The position numbers were made by a program, and so were the translations under genes. Positions 25,177-35,774 of a stretch of DNA of 64,000 nucleotides are shown piece by piece (position 1 is the stretch's first letter; every line of letters begins with the position of its first letter). Below the pieces are notes generated by a model. It ran no database searches, had not been told where the DNA came from, and worked only from the letters and a program-made list of their open reading frames with translations. This DNA comes from Candidatus Fermentithermobacillaceae bacterium (GTDB taxonomy: Bacteria; Bacillota; Sulfobacillia; Fermentithermobacillales; Fermentithermobacillaceae), in the NCBI GenBank assembly GCA_018052475.1, contig JAGPNG010000002.1, forward strand, positions 1 through 64,000, read 5' to 3'.

Positions 25177-26079
25177 ATGAGAGAATCACCCTACGGAAGT
25201 GTGATCATAGCAATGGTAACTCCTTTTACTTCCGACTTAGAGATAGACTATGGTACTTCTGTTAGGCTTGCACAGAGTCTTTCTGCCCAGGGAGCAGATG
25301 GCATACTCGTTTCGGGAACAACCGGAGAGTCTCCTACGCTCACACCTGAGGAGAAAATCAGGTTGGTGTCCGAGGTAAGGTCCGCTCTTCCCCGCAATGT
25401 CATGGTCTGGGCGGGTACAAGTTCCTATAACACGAAAGATAGCGTGGAGCTTACAAGGCGTGCAGAGGACGCGGGAGCAGATGGGATTTTGGCTGTTACG
25501 CCATATTATAACAAACCAAGTCAGGAAGGCCTTTACCGGCATTTTAAAGCTATCTCGGAGTCTACTTCTCTTCCTATCATGCTTTACAACGTGCCGGGGC
25601 GCACATCAGTGAATATACTGCCCGAAACCGTCCTGAGGTTGGCCGAACTCAAAAACGTAAAAGCCATCAAGGAGGCTTCAGGCAACCTGGATCAGGTATC
25701 TATGATACTTAGGGGATGCCCAGAGAGCTTTTTTGTCTACTCAGGAGATGACAGCCTGACTCTTCCCATCCTTTCTTTGGGCGGTTCAGGGATAGTGTCG
25801 GTGGCGGGTCATCTTGTAGCGCAAGACCTCAAGAATATGATACAATATTTTGGTAAAGGCGAAGTAAAGGAAGCATGGAGCATACACCACAGACTCTTTG
25901 AACTTTTTAAAGTTTTGTTTATTACAACTAACCCGGTGCCGGTGAAAACAGCTTTGGAGATGGTAGGTGTTCCGGTAGGGGGATTTCGGTTGCCTTTGTG
26001 CGGACCATCTGAAAAGGAATTAAAGGCAATACGAGAAGTCCTTGTCAAGATGGGATTTTTGGCGGTCGAAGGAGAGTAG
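25177..26079 (+). CDS. dapA: 4-hydroxy-tetrahydrodipicolinate synthase
   Basis: Condenses pyruvate with aspartate semialdehyde, the first committed step to lysine and diaminopimelate for peptidoglycan; 300-residue TIM barrel. Visible active-site parts are SGTTGESPTL (Thr pair), YNVPGRT with Tyr137, and the Schiff-base Lys165 in AIKEASGN. AAGGAGG lies before the ATG. With asd it forms a two-gene diaminopimelate unit ahead of rpoBC, which has its own promoter. Confidence 0.97.
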   Translation: MRESPYGSVIIAMVTPFTSDLEIDYGTSVRLAQSLSAQGADGILVSGTTGESPTLTPEEKIRLVSEVRSALPRNVMVWAGTSSYNTKDSVELTRRAEDAGADGILAVTPYYNKPSQEGLYRHFKAISESTSLPIMLYNVPGRTSVNILPETVLRLAELKNVKAIKEASGNLDQVSMILRGCPESFFVYSGDDSLTLPILSLGGSGIVSVAGHLVAQDLKNMIQYFGKGEVKEAWSIHHRLFELFKVLFITTNPVPVKTALEMVGVPVGGFRLPLCGPSEKELKAIREVLVKMGFLAVEGE

Positions 26080-26157
26080 GGGTGGTTTTGCCGCGAGATG
26101 AGAGGATTGTTTCCACAGGATAGGGAGATATAAGTTAATAGTTTCTGCAGTCGCGTT

Positions 26158-26175
26158 TGTTGACATGAGTCAACA
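26158..26175. promoter_or_regulatory. Palindrome TGTTGAC-ATGA-GTCAACA over the rpoB -35 box
   Basis: Perfect 7-bp arms with a four-base centre contain the -35 hexamer TTGACA. This is the place and shape of a repressor or activator operator for rpoBC; no known regulator site is recognised. Confidence 0.45.
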
Positions 26176-26188
26176 GGCGTGATAGTAT
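26160..26188 (+). promoter_or_regulatory. rpoBC promoter
   Basis: A consensus TTGACA (26160-26165), a 17-bp spacer and TAGTAT (26183-26188) lie in the 242-base gap after dapA. This predicts a leader of about 125 bases before rpoB. It supports independent expression of rpoBC from asd-dapA. Confidence 0.75.
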
Positions 26189-26321
26189 TATTAATTGCAT
26201 TTATAATACGCTCGCCAGCCGGAAACTTAGGTATCAAATACCGATGACCTGTTTGCGTTGGAGTGAAGAGGTCGATTTCTCAGGGCGTAGGCGCAAATTT
26301 ACCCCCTAAGGAGTGAAATGA

Positions 26322-29300
26322 ATGGCCTATCCGGTCAAGGTAGGCAAGCGCGAACGGTTGAATTACGGCCGTATTCGCGAAGTCCGCGAGATTCCAAACC
26401 TTATTGCAGTACAAAAAGATTCTTACGAATGGTTTTTGAAAGAGGGATTGCGTGAAGTATTTAAGGACATTTCACCTATTAGAGACTTTACAGACAATTT
26501 GTTTCTTGAATTCATCGATTACAGTTTGGGAGAACCTAAGTATTCTGTAGAAGAATGCAAGGAGAGGGACGTAACTTATTCGGCTCCGTTAAAGGCCAGA
26601 GTCAGGCTGATAAACAAGTCGACAAGAGAACTAAAAGAGCAAGAGGTTTTCATGGGCGACTTCCCGCTGATGACAGACGCCGGTACTTTTATCATCAATG
26701 GCGCTGAGCGCGTCATCGTTAGCCAACTTGTACGTTCGCCGGGTGCATACTACTCGTGCGAAACGGATGCAAACGGAAAGAACATCTACTCTGCAACTTT
26801 GATCCCCAATAGAGGAGCTTGGCTTGAAGTAGAAACTGACTCTAATGATATTGCGTGGGTTAGGATAGATAGGACACGTAAGCTGCCTCTGACCGTGCTT
26901 TTGAGAGCTGTAGGAATTGAGACTGACGCTCAGATCTTGGAATTGATGGGCGAGAGCGCCGTGCTCCAAAACACATTGGATAAAGATAGCACGAAGTCCA
27001 GAGACGAAGCCTTGGTGGAAATCTACAGGAGATTGAGGCCTGGAGAACCCCCTACGGTCGATAGCGCAAAGAACCTTTTCGAAAACCTGTTTTTTGAGCC
27101 ACGTCGGTATGACTTGGCCCCTGTCGGTAGATATAGGCTCAACAAGAAGTTCTTCTTGCGAAGACGTATCGCAAACACTGTGGCTATGATGGACATAGTG
27201 CACCCGATGACCGACGAATTATTGATTGAAGCGGGGACGCTGATCACCAGAGATGCTGCTCAGATCATATCTGATGCAGGAATTACCGAAGTTGACGTTT
27301 TGACTAAAGATGGGCAAGCCGTGCACGTTTTAACCAACGGAGTCCACGAGCAAAACGAAAGAGCGTGGTCCCAAGAGAAGTACTTGACACCTGCCGACAT
27401 AATTGCATTTGTTAACTACTTCTTTGGGTTGATAAAAGGTGTAGGTACTGTAGATGATATCGACCACTTAGGCAACAGGCGCGTTAGGACTGTTGGTGAA
27501 CTGCTCCAGAACCAGTTCCGCATTGGACTTTCCAGGATGGAGCGAGTGGTAAGAGAACGAATGACCATCCAAGATATAGATACCATAACTCCACAAGCGC
27601 TCATAAATGTAAGACCGGTTGTAGGTGCCATAAAAGAATTTTTCGGGTCGAGCCAGCTTTCCCAGTTCATGGAGCAAACCAACCCGCTTACAGAGCTCAC
27701 GGCAAAACGGCGTTTGTCGGCTTTAGGACCAGGTGGACTGACTCGCGATAGAGCCGGTTTTGAAGTCCGTGATGTGCACCATTCACACTACGGGAGAATA
27801 TGCCCAATTGAAACTCCTGAAGGTCCAAACATTGGACTAACGAGTTCCCTTACGTGTTATGCGCGGGTCAACAGGTTAGGATTCATAGAAACCCCTTATA
27901 GAAAAGTGAACAAGGCAGAAAAGAGAGTTACCAATGAGATCGAATACTTAACTGCCGATGAGGAAGACGACTGCATAATTGCCCAGGCAAACGCCGCCAT
28001 AGACGAAGACGGCCACTTCTTGGAAGATGCTGTGATGGCAAGGTACGGAAGAGAAGTTATGAAGTCGCCTCCCGATGAAATAGACTATATGGATGTATCT
28101 CCGAAACAGGTATTTTCGGTAGCCACTTCACTTATTCCCTTCTTGGAACATGATGACGCTAGCCGTGCTCTAATGGGATCGAACATGCAGCGGCAGGCTG
28201 TGCCGCTTGTTAGGCCTGAAGCCCCGTACGTGGGCACCGGTTTGGAACATAAGGCCGCTTTGGATTCGGGCGTGATGACGCTCGCAAGACGAAGGGGCCA
28301 GGTAATAAAAGCTTCAGCAGAGGAAATTGTAGTCCAAACAGAAACAGGCCAAAAAGACGTTTACAAGCTTCGGAAGTTTGGAAGATCCAACCAAGGCACA
28401 TGCTTTAACCAAAAGACCATCGTATCCAAGGGTGACTTAGTGGCCGAAGGAGAAGTGCTTGCAGACGGACCTTCTACAGAGATGGGCGAATTGGCTTTAG
28501 GCAGGAATGTCCTGGTGGCATACATGCCGTGGCAAGGTTACAACTTCGAAGACGCCATATTGATTTCAAGAGAACTTGTAGAAGAAGACGTCTACACTTC
28601 GATTCACATTGAAGAGTATGAATGTGACGCCAGAGATACAAAACTGGGTCCCGAGGAGATCACCAGAGATATACCCAATGTCGGCGAGGATCAGATGAAA
28701 GATTTGGACGACCGGGGAATAGTCAGGATTGGCGCCGAGGTACGGTCCGGAGAGATCTTGGTAGGTAAGGTAACCCCCAAGGGAGAAACAGAACTTAGTC
28801 CCGAAGAGCGGCTTTTGCGTGCCATATTTGGCGAAAAAGCCCGCGAAGTCAGGGACAATTCCCTCAAAATGCCTCACGGTGAAAGCGGCATCGTAGTTGA
28901 TGTAAAAGTATTCACTAGAGAAGCCGGAGACGAGTTGCCTCCCGGGGTTAATGTGCTTGTGCGTGTTTACGTAGCGCAGAAGCGCAAGATATCCGAAGGC
29001 GACAAAATGGCCGGAAGGCATGGTAACAAGGGTGTTGTAGCCAAGATATTGCCTCGGGAAGAAATGCCTTTTATGCCGGACGGTACTCCGGTTCAGATAG
29101 TACTTACGCCGTTGGGCGTTCCTTCTAGAATGAACTTGGGGCAGATTTTTGAATGCCATCTGGGATGGGCAGCCAAAGCGCTCGGCGTTCAGTTCGCAAC
29201 TCCTATCTTTGACGGCATAACAGAACAAGAAATTGAAGAATTACTAGAACAATCCGGGCTGCCTAGGGTTGGCAAGACCAATCTAAGAGACGGCAGAACC

Positions 29301-30185
29301 GGAGAGTATTTCGATAGTCCCGTAACAGTAGGCTACGTATACATGATGAAACTATTGCACCTAGTGGATGACAAAGTGCATGCTCGTTCTACAGGCCCTT
29401 ACTCACTTGTGACGCAGCAACCTTTGGGTGGAAAAGCTCAAATGGGTGGGCAAAGGTTTGGCGAAATGGAAGTCTGGGCATTGGAAGCTCATGGCGCGGC
29501 ATACACTTTGCAGGAAATGCTGACCGTCAAGTCCGACGATGTAGTCGGCAGGGTTAAGACCTATGAAGCTATAGTCAAGGGGGAAAACATACCCGAGCCC
29601 GGGATTCCGGAATCCTTCAAGGTCTTGATAAAAGAACTTCAAAGTCTTGCGTTGGATGTTCAGATTCTCGACGAAGAAGGCAACGAGATTGAGATCAAAG
29701 AGTTGGATGAGGATGTGCAGGAAACTGCCACGGAACTTGATTTCATGGTAGAAACCGAAGTCAGAAGACCTGTTCGTCGTCGTGAAAGAGAAGTTGCTGA
29801 CGAAGAACCATATGAGGACCACGAAGAAGAAGTTGCCTATGTAGAAGAAGAACTTGTCGAGGAAGAAGAAAAAGAAGAAGAGATTCCCGCGTCAGAGGAG
29901 GAAATTTCTGCCGATGACAAGCAGGAATCTGAAGATACTATGCGTGCCAAGCAGCTGGAGGAAGATACTAGGATGATCTTTGATGAACTCTTCAAAGAGA
30001 TCGAGGTTCCTGAAGATGTGCATGAAGTTGTTGAAGACGAAGAAACTGTAGTCAAGAAAAAGCCCACCAAAACGAAGGCAAAACGTAAGGTTCGCTACGA
30101 GGAAGCCGATGAACTGGGGCGCTTGGGCAGGGTAAGGTCCATTCGAGACCTCGAGCCTGATGACGAAAAAGAACCGGAAATCTAA
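26322..30185 (+). CDS. rpoB: RNA polymerase beta subunit with long acidic C-terminal extension
   Basis: A 1287-residue catalytic subunit of RNA polymerase. Conserved pieces include the rifampicin-region [32 protein letters not shown], the [18 protein letters not shown] segment, [18 protein letters not shown] and the end region [21 protein letters not shown]. The ordinary protein should finish near residue 1130-1150. Here ~140 further residues follow, very rich in Glu and Asp (EEEEKEEE), then a basic patch ([14 protein letters not shown]). It has its own promoter and lies 19 bases before rpoC. Confidence 0.98.
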   Translation: MAYPVKVGKRERLNYGRIREVREIPNLIAVQKDSYEWFLKEGLREVFKDISPIRDFTDNLFLEFIDYSLGEPKYSVEECKERDVTYSAPLKARVRLINKSTRELKEQEVFMGDFPLMTDAGTFIINGAERVIVSQLVRSPGAYYSCETDANGKNIYSATLIPNRGAWLEVETDSNDIAWVRIDRTRKLPLTVLLRAVGIETDAQILELMGESAVLQNTLDKDSTKSRDEALVEIYRRLRPGEPPTVDSAKNLFENLFFEPRRYDLAPVGRYRLNKKFFLRRRIANTVAMMDIVHPMTDELLIEAGTLITRDAAQIISDAGITEVDVLTKDGQAVHVLTNGVHEQNERAWSQEKYLTPADIIAFVNYFFGLIKGVGTVDDIDHLGNRRVRTVGELLQNQFRIGLSRMERVVRERMTIQDIDTITPQALINVRPVVGAIKEFFGSSQLSQFMEQTNPLTELTAKRRLSALGPGGLTRDRAGFEVRDVHHSHYGRICPIETPEGPNIGLTSSLTCYARVNRLGFIETPYRKVNKAEKRVTNEIEYLTADEEDDCIIAQANAAIDEDGHFLEDAVMARYGREVMKSPPDEIDYMDVSPKQVFSVATSLIPFLEHDDASRALMGSNMQRQAVPLVRPEAPYVGTGLEHKAALDSGVMTLARRRGQVIKASAEEIVVQTETGQKDVYKLRKFGRSNQGTCFNQKTIVSKGDLVAEGEVLADGPSTEMGELALGRNVLVAYMPWQGYNFEDAILISRELVEEDVYTSIHIEEYECDARDTKLGPEEITRDIPNVGEDQMKDLDDRGIVRIGAEVRSGEILVGKVTPKGETELSPEERLLRAIFGEKAREVRDNSLKMPHGESGIVVDVKVFTREAGDELPPGVNVLVRVYVAQKRKISEGDKMAGRHGNKGVVAKILPREEMPFMPDGTPVQIVLTPLGVPSRMNLGQIFECHLGWAAKALGVQFATPIFDGITEQEIEELLEQSGLPRVGKTNLRDGRTGEYFDSPVTVGYVYMMKLLHLVDDKVHARSTGPYSLVTQQPLGGKAQMGGQRFGEMEVWALEAHGAAYTLQEMLTVKSDDVVGRVKTYEAIVKGENIPEPGIPESFKVLIKELQSLALDVQILDEEGNEIEIKELDEDVQETATELDFMVETEVRRPVRRREREVADEEPYEDHEEEVAYVEEELVEEEEKEEEIPASEEEISADDKQESEDTMRAKQLEEDTRMIFDELFKEIEVPEDVHEVVEDEETVVKKKPTKTKAKRKVRYEEADELGRLGRVRSIRDLEPDDEKEPEI

Positions 30186-30204
30186 ATAGAGGGGATGTTA
30201 AAGA

Positions 30205-33200
30205 GTGGACATTAACGATTTTGCTGCAATGCGTATTTCTCTTGCATCACCCGAAAGGATCAGAGAGTGGTCTCGAGGAGAAGTGAAGAAACCTGAAACT
30301 CTCAATTACAGGACGCTAAAACCAGAACGGGATGGGTTGTTTTGTGAGAGGATTTTTGGGCCTACTAAGGACTGGGAATGCTACTGCGGTAAGTACAAGA
30401 GGATTAGATACAAAGGCGTAGTATGTGACAAATGCGGAGTGGAAGTTACCAGGGCTAAGGTCAGACGTGAGCGGATGGGTCACATAGAGTTGGCAACGCC
30501 TGTGTCCCATATCTGGTATTTCAAGGGTGTGCCTTCTAGGATGGGACTTTTGCTTGACATGTCGCCAAAAGTTTTGGAACAGGTCCTTTATTTTGCGTCG
30601 TATATAGTGACAGACCCCGGAGATTGCGAGGGACTCGAGTACAAACAAGTGCTCAGCGAAACGGATTACAGGGACGCGCGCGATAAATATGGTAGCAGAT
30701 TTAGGGCAGGTATGGGCGCGGAGGCGATACGAGAGATCCTGAGCAATATCGATCTCGACAAAGAAGCTGAGGAACTCAGGGATGAGGCCAGAAATGCAAC
30801 CGGCCAAAGAAAAGTGAGGGCAATAAGGCGGCTGGAAGTTGTTGAGGCTTTCAGGACGTCCGGCAATAGGCCCGAATGGATGATTTTGGATGTCATCCCG
30901 GTAATACCTCCCGATCTGAGACCTATGGTTCAGCTCGATGGAGGCAGGTTTGCCACATCGGACCTAAATGACCTGTATCGAAGAGTTATTAACAGGAACA
31001 ACAGACTAAAGAGGCTCTTGGACCTGGGAGCCCCGGACATAATCGTCCGGAACGAAAAAAGGATGCTCCAGGAGGCGGTTGACGCCCTAATCGACAACGG
31101 GCGTCGCGGAAAGCCGGTTACCGGACCGGGGCAAAGGCCGCTCAAGTCTTTGTCCGATATGCTAAAGGGCAAACAAGGCCGGTTCCGACAGAACCTCCTA
31201 GGAAAGCGAGTAGACTATTCGGGTAGGTCGGTTATCGTAGTAGGCCCTAACCTCAAGTTCTATCAGTGCGGACTTCCCAAAGAGATGGCGCTTGAACTGT
31301 TCAAGCCGTTTGTTATGAAGCGCTTGGTCGAAACGGGTCTTACACCCAACATAAAAAGCGCTAGGCGCCTTGTTGAGAGATCTCGTCCTGAGGTATGGGA
31401 TATTCTCGAAGAAGTAATCAAGGATCATCCTGTACTTTTGAACAGAGCCCCTACTTTGCACAGATTGAGCGTACAGGCCTTTGAGCCTGTCTTAATTGAA
31501 GGACGAGCCATACAGATACATCCACTGGTATGCCCGCCGTACAATGCGGATTTTGACGGTGACCAAATGCCTGTACACGTACCTTTATCGGCCGAAGCCC
31601 AGGCGGAGTCAAAGATCCTTATGTCTTCCGTGTACAATTTGTTGCTTCCTAAAGACGGAACGCCTGCAGTCACACCGACAAAGGACGTGGTTCTTGGCAT
31701 ATATTACCTGACCTTGTCGGAAACAGAGGATTTGGCGACAGTCGAGGAAGAAGTTTGTGACAAAAGATATGGATCGATGGACGAGGTCATCATGGCATAC
31801 GAAACCGGCGTTGTAGGGCTGCACGATATGGTGCTATTGAGGCACCATAAAGAGGACGGTTCGTTTGAACGAATAGTCACGACGCCCGGACGGTGTATTT
31901 TCAATCAGGTACTTCCTCAAGGATTGAGATTCGCAAATGAAGTCGTAGATCGGAAATTACTAAACCGCATAGTCTCCGAAAGTATCAATCGTTACGGTAT
32001 GGAAGAGACAGTTGAAATGCTAGATGGGATAAAGGACTTAGGGTTCACATTTGCTACGATAGCAGGGTCGACTATCGCTATTAGCGATGTAGTGGTTCCC
32101 GACGAAAAACCCGTGATCCTTTCGGATGCAGATGAAAAGGTTGACCAGATCGAAAGCCAATACAAAATGGGTCTGCTAACCGAAGAGGAGCGCTATCACA
32201 AGGTAATAGATGTTTGGAGAAGCGCAACGGACCAGGTTACGAAGGAACTTCAGGATTCTATAGGTAAGTGGAATCCTGTTTACATGATGGCGGCATCAGG
32301 TGCCAGAGGCAATATACAGCAGATATCCCAATTAGGCGGAATGCGTGGGATTATGGTTGATCCTTCTGGCAGGATGGTTGAACAGCCTATTAGGTCGAAT
32401 TTCCGCGAAGGGCTTTCGGTCCTTGAGTATTTCACGTCGACTCACGGACAGAGGAAGGGCCTTGTGGATATGGCTCTCAGAACCGCTGACTCAGGTTATC
32501 TGACCAGGAGACTGGTTGACGTAGCACAAGATGTGATAGTAAGGGAAGATGACTGCGGAACAGACGCAGGTATTTTGGTTAAAGATATTGTCATAGACGG
32601 CGAACTGATCGAGGGACTATATGACAGGATAGTCGGAAGATATTCGGTCAAAGATATTGTCCATCCCGATACTGGTGAGGTACTGTGCAAGAGTCAAGAA
32701 CTCATTGATGCAAAAACTGCGCAGAATATCGTTGATGCCGGAATTAAGGAAGTTGCAGTCAGATCCGTCCTTACATGTGAAACTCGCCATGGCGTGTGCG
32801 TTAAGTGTTATGGCAAGAATCTTGCTACAGGCGATATTGTCGACGTTGGAGAAGCAGTTGGCATAATTGCGGCTCAATCCATTGGAGAACCCGGTACTCA
32901 GCTTACACTTAGAACCTTCCACTTGGGCGGGATAGCTGGAGAAGACATCACTCAAGGTCTGCCTAGGGTCGAAGAACTCTTTGAAGCAAGGAAACCCAAG
33001 AGGCAAGCAGCAATAGCAGAGATCGGCGGAGTCTTGGAGATCAGAGAAGGCGACAAGAAAAGAGAAATCGTCATCACATCTCCGGAAGGAGACCAAAGCA
33101 CTATAGTAATTCCTTTCGGAGGGCTGATAAAGGTAAGAGACGGCCAGGTTGTAGAGATGGGAGACATTCTAACTGAAGGTTCTGTAAACCCCCATGATCT

Positions 33201-33711
33201 TCTGGTGATAAAAGGCGTAAGGGCAGTAGAAGAGTACATTCTCAGCGAGGTCCAAAGGGTCTATAGATTGCAGGGAATAGACATTTCAGATAAACACATC
33301 GAGGTCATAGTCAGGCAGATGATGCGGAAGGTCAAGGTAGATGATCCGGGAGATACTACTCTTCTGCCCGGCGGAGTTGTCGACGTCTTTGAGTTCGCAG
33401 ATGCCAACGCAACTGTTTTCGAAAACGGTGGGGAACCTGCAACAGGCAAGCCCATTATTCTAGGGATTACCAAGGCGTCGCTTTCAACGGATTCGTTCCT
33501 GTCAGCCGCATCGTTCCAAGAGACGACGCGGGTGCTCACAGACGCAGCGATTAAAGGCAAGACAGATAAGCTCGTCGGTCTAAAAGAGAATGTTATCATA
33601 GGTAAGCTGATCCCGGCAGGAACCGGCATGCAGAAGTACGACGAGATAGTCGTTCAATCTGTTGCCGAGAAAGAAGACGAAGTAGCGGTAGCCGAAGCAG
33701 TAGGTGAGTAA
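30205..33711 (+). CDS. rpoC: RNA polymerase beta' subunit
   Basis: A 1168-residue catalytic subunit. The N-terminal zinc site is CYCGKYK...CDKC. The magnesium-binding active-site loop NADFDGDQM is at residues 447-455, the bridge-helix region contains [14 protein letters not shown], and the second zinc site lies in [13 protein letters not shown]. The short, Gram-positive style (no large insertions) fits Bacillota. GTG start. The C-terminus ends with an acidic stretch ([14 protein letters not shown]). It forms an operon with rpoB. Confidence 0.98.
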   Translation: MDINDFAAMRISLASPERIREWSRGEVKKPETLNYRTLKPERDGLFCERIFGPTKDWECYCGKYKRIRYKGVVCDKCGVEVTRAKVRRERMGHIELATPVSHIWYFKGVPSRMGLLLDMSPKVLEQVLYFASYIVTDPGDCEGLEYKQVLSETDYRDARDKYGSRFRAGMGAEAIREILSNIDLDKEAEELRDEARNATGQRKVRAIRRLEVVEAFRTSGNRPEWMILDVIPVIPPDLRPMVQLDGGRFATSDLNDLYRRVINRNNRLKRLLDLGAPDIIVRNEKRMLQEAVDALIDNGRRGKPVTGPGQRPLKSLSDMLKGKQGRFRQNLLGKRVDYSGRSVIVVGPNLKFYQCGLPKEMALELFKPFVMKRLVETGLTPNIKSARRLVERSRPEVWDILEEVIKDHPVLLNRAPTLHRLSVQAFEPVLIEGRAIQIHPLVCPPYNADFDGDQMPVHVPLSAEAQAESKILMSSVYNLLLPKDGTPAVTPTKDVVLGIYYLTLSETEDLATVEEEVCDKRYGSMDEVIMAYETGVVGLHDMVLLRHHKEDGSFERIVTTPGRCIFNQVLPQGLRFANEVVDRKLLNRIVSESINRYGMEETVEMLDGIKDLGFTFATIAGSTIAISDVVVPDEKPVILSDADEKVDQIESQYKMGLLTEEERYHKVIDVWRSATDQVTKELQDSIGKWNPVYMMAASGARGNIQQISQLGGMRGIMVDPSGRMVEQPIRSNFREGLSVLEYFTSTHGQRKGLVDMALRTADSGYLTRRLVDVAQDVIVREDDCGTDAGILVKDIVIDGELIEGLYDRIVGRYSVKDIVHPDTGEVLCKSQELIDAKTAQNIVDAGIKEVAVRSVLTCETRHGVCVKCYGKNLATGDIVDVGEAVGIIAAQSIGEPGTQLTLRTFHLGGIAGEDITQGLPRVEELFEARKPKRQAAIAEIGGVLEIREGDKKREIVITSPEGDQSTIVIPFGGLIKVRDGQVVEMGDILTEGSVNPHDLLVIKGVRAVEEYILSEVQRVYRLQGIDISDKHIEVIVRQMMRKVKVDDPGDTTLLPGGVVDVFEFADANATVFENGGEPATGKPIILGITKASLSTDSFLSAASFQETTRVLTDAAIKGKTDKLVGLKENVIIGKLIPAGTGMQKYDEIVVQSVAEKEDEVAVAEAVGE

Positions 33712-33751
33712 TTCGGGTAAAACGTTTTATGAGAAATGGAGGGGTGTCACA

Positions 33752-34417
33752 GTGAAAATCAAATGGAAGGGACATTCTGCATTCCTTATTGAATCACCTA
33801 AGGGACTTAGGATACTTACCGATCCGTTTGATGCTGATGTTCCTTATCCAAAGATAGACGAGATCGTTGACGTAGTAACTGTGTCCCACGAGCACCATGA
33901 TCATAATGCAGTTAACGTGTTGCGAGGCGATTTCAAAGTATTGCGTGGTCTAGATGAGACGACGAATAGATGCATAGAGATTACCGAAACCGTAGGCGAT
34001 GTAGTTTTTCGGACCATTCCCTCCTATCATGATGATGGGACTGGGAGAAAGCGTGGTCACAATGGGATCTTTGTCATGGATTTTGGGGGATTTACCATAG
34101 CGCATTTGGGTGACTTAGGGCACATCCCGAGCGATGATACGCTGAAAAAGATTGGCAAAATAAACATCCTTATGATACCGGTAGGCGGATACTACACTAT
34201 CGACGGAGAGTCTGCCAAAGTAGTGACCGAGCGTATCGACCCCAACGTTGCAATACCTATGCACTACAAGACCAGGTATATAGATTCTTGGCCAATATCA
34301 TCCGTTGATAGTTTCCTTGAGGGACAGACTAACGTCGTAAGGATCCCTAGCGATGAAGTGGAATTTGACCCGAATGCTATTACCGGCAAGCGGGAGATCT
34401 GGGTTTTTCAGATATAG
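33752..34417 (+). CDS. UPF0173-type metal-dependent hydrolase (metallo-beta-lactamase fold)
   Basis: A 221-residue protein of the YtkL/UPF0173 group. Family features are KWKGHSAFLIESPKGLRILTDPF at the start, the metal motif VSHEHHDHN (HxHxDH) near residue 50, FTIAHLGDLGHI and NVAIPMHYKT. The true substrate of the family is not settled. I start at GTG 33752, preceded by GGAGGGGTG; an in-frame ORF from 33704 overlaps rpoC. It interrupts the usual rpoC-L7Ae-rpsL order. Confidence 0.88.
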   Translation: MKIKWKGHSAFLIESPKGLRILTDPFDADVPYPKIDEIVDVVTVSHEHHDHNAVNVLRGDFKVLRGLDETTNRCIEITETVGDVVFRTIPSYHDDGTGRKRGHNGIFVMDFGGFTIAHLGDLGHIPSDDTLKKIGKINILMIPVGGYYTIDGESAKVVTERIDPNVAIPMHYKTRYIDSWPISSVDSFLEGQTNVVRIPSDEVEFDPNAITGKREIWVFQI

Positions 34418-34427
34418 TCTTGGGGAA

Positions 34428-34468
34428 GGGGTCAGGGTCGGGCATGAATTTATCCCATCCTGGCCCCC
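34428..34468 (+). terminator. Imperfect stem-loop after the UPF0173 gene
   Basis: GGGGTCAGGGTCGGG pairs with TCCCATCCTGGCCCC around a ten-base loop. It lacks a following T-run, so termination is uncertain; position before the str promoter fits a transcript end. Confidence 0.35.
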
Positions 34469-34498
34469 AGATGCTGAAAAGGCGCAGTATCCATACCA

Positions 34499-34527
34499 TT
34501 GACACGCTTTTAAGAGGATGCTAGACT
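34499..34527 (+). promoter_or_regulatory. Promoter of the L7Ae-rpsL-rpsG-fusA-tuf unit
   Basis: TTGACA (34499-34504), a 17-bp spacer and TAGACT (34522-34527), 48 bases before the L7Ae-like start codon. It probably drives the long str-S10-spc-alpha transcript, since no other clear promoter follows for kilobases. Confidence 0.7.
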
Positions 34528-34574
34528 CATAAAGCGTGCTTTTTTATGTTACTACGCGGGAGGTTTGGTGTATA

Positions 34575-34832
34575 ATGAGCCCGGCGTATGAACGCGTTCC
34601 CAAAAGGCGAAAGGCCGTAGGGGCAAGAGCCGTCACAAAGGCCATATGCAGAGGGTCGGTTGAAAAAGTACTAGTTGCACAAGATGCGGATATGAAGGTG
34701 CTACGAGACGTGCTCAACCTGGCAAGACAGAATGAAATAGAAATTGCCTGGGTTTTGAACATGAAAGAGCTTGGCGAGTATTGCGGCATAAGCGTAGGAG
34801 CTTCTTGCTGTGCGATATTGAAAGACAAATGA
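34575..34832 (+). CDS. L7Ae/L30e-family K-turn RNA-binding protein
   Basis: An 85-residue protein like the YbxF/RplGB proteins found before rpsL in Gram-positive bacteria; these bind kink-turn RNA. Typical parts are KAVGARAVTKAICRGSVEKVLVAQDAD and GEYCGISVGASCCAIL. The ATG at 34575 lies about 11 bases after GGGAGG, slightly far. Its position at the head of the str operon is conserved in Bacillota; whether it is a ribosome constituent is unresolved. Confidence 0.9.
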   Translation: MSPAYERVPKRRKAVGARAVTKAICRGSVEKVLVAQDADMKVLRDVLNLARQNEIEIAWVLNMKELGEYCGISVGASCCAILKDK

Positions 34833-34874
34833 TGAGATTTGGACGGACGAACCATATCGAGAGGAGGGTTAGAT

Positions 34875-35249
34875 GTGCCAACGGTTAATCAGTTGGTCCG
34901 ACAGGGCAGAACGAAGTCAGAAGACAAGGCTAAATCCCCTGCGCTAATGGGCAATCCCTTTAAGCGTGGAGTATGTACTGTGGTAAGGACCACCACACCC
35001 AAGAAGCCTAACTCGGCTTTGAGGAAGATCGCGCGTGTTCGTCTCGTAAATGGGTTAGAAGTTACAGCATATATTCCCGGCATTGGTCACAACCTGCAAG
35101 AACACTCAGTGGTTTTGATACGCGGCGGACGTGTAAGGGACTTGCCTGGAGTGCGGTACCATATTGTACGAGGCACTCTTGATACTGCCGGTGTTACCGA
35201 TAGGAAACAAGGGCGGTCAAAATACGGAACTAAGAAGCCGAAAAAATGA
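34875..35249 (+). CDS. rpsL: 30S ribosomal protein S12
   Basis: A 124-residue decoding-centre protein. Characteristic sequences are [28 protein letters not shown] and the [29 protein letters not shown] loop, which holds the streptomycin-resistance residues. Lys is present in TPKKPNS, the drug-sensitive type. The GTG start at 34875 follows GAGGAGGG; the reading from 34839 is too long. Confidence 0.97.
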   Translation: MPTVNQLVRQGRTKSEDKAKSPALMGNPFKRGVCTVVRTTTPKKPNSALRKIARVRLVNGLEVTAYIPGIGHNLQEHSVVLIRGGRVRDLPGVRYHIVRGTLDTAGVTDRKQGRSKYGTKKPKK

Positions 35250-35268
35250 AGTTGTGGAGGTGAATTGT

Positions 35269-35739
35269 GTGCCTAGAAGGGGTAAAGCTCCTGGGAGAAC
35301 GTGGACGCCGGATCCCGTGTATAATTCTGTGTTGGTGACAAGGCTTACCAACAAAGTCATGTACGACGGAGAGAAGGCAAAAGCCAGGCGCATAGTTTAC
35401 GGCGCCATGGATACGATCGGGGAAAAGACAGGTAAGGATCCCCTTGAGGTTCTGGATCAGGCGGTGAAGAATGCGATGCCTGTTCTCGAGGTACGACCTA
35501 GGAGAGTAGGCGGCGCTACGTACCAGGTACCTATGGAGGTAAGGCCTGAACGGAGGCTATCTTTGGCGCTCAGATGGATAGTTGATTTTTCCAGGCAGCG
35601 TTCGGAGCGAGGTTTTGAGAATAAGTTGGCTGCTGAGATATTGGACGCGGCTAACAACACCGGTAATACTATAAGAAGAAAAGAAGAAATGCATAGGATG
35701 GCAGAAGCGAATAGAGCTTTTGCCCACTATAGGTGGTAG
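35269..35739 (+). CDS. rpsG: 30S ribosomal protein S7
   Basis: A 156-residue primary 16S rRNA-binding protein of the small-subunit head, exactly the usual length. It begins PRRGKAPGR, has [26 protein letters not shown] and ends with [19 protein letters not shown]. The GTG start at 35269 has GTGGAGGTGAA upstream. Confidence 0.97.
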   Translation: MPRRGKAPGRTWTPDPVYNSVLVTRLTNKVMYDGEKAKARRIVYGAMDTIGEKTGKDPLEVLDQAVKNAMPVLEVRPRRVGGATYQVPMEVRPERRLSLALRWIVDFSRQRSERGFENKLAAEILDAANNTGNTIRRKEEMHRMAEANRAFAHYRW

Positions 35740-35774
35740 ACAAGGTGGCAAAAATAATGAAAGGGGGGAATTCG

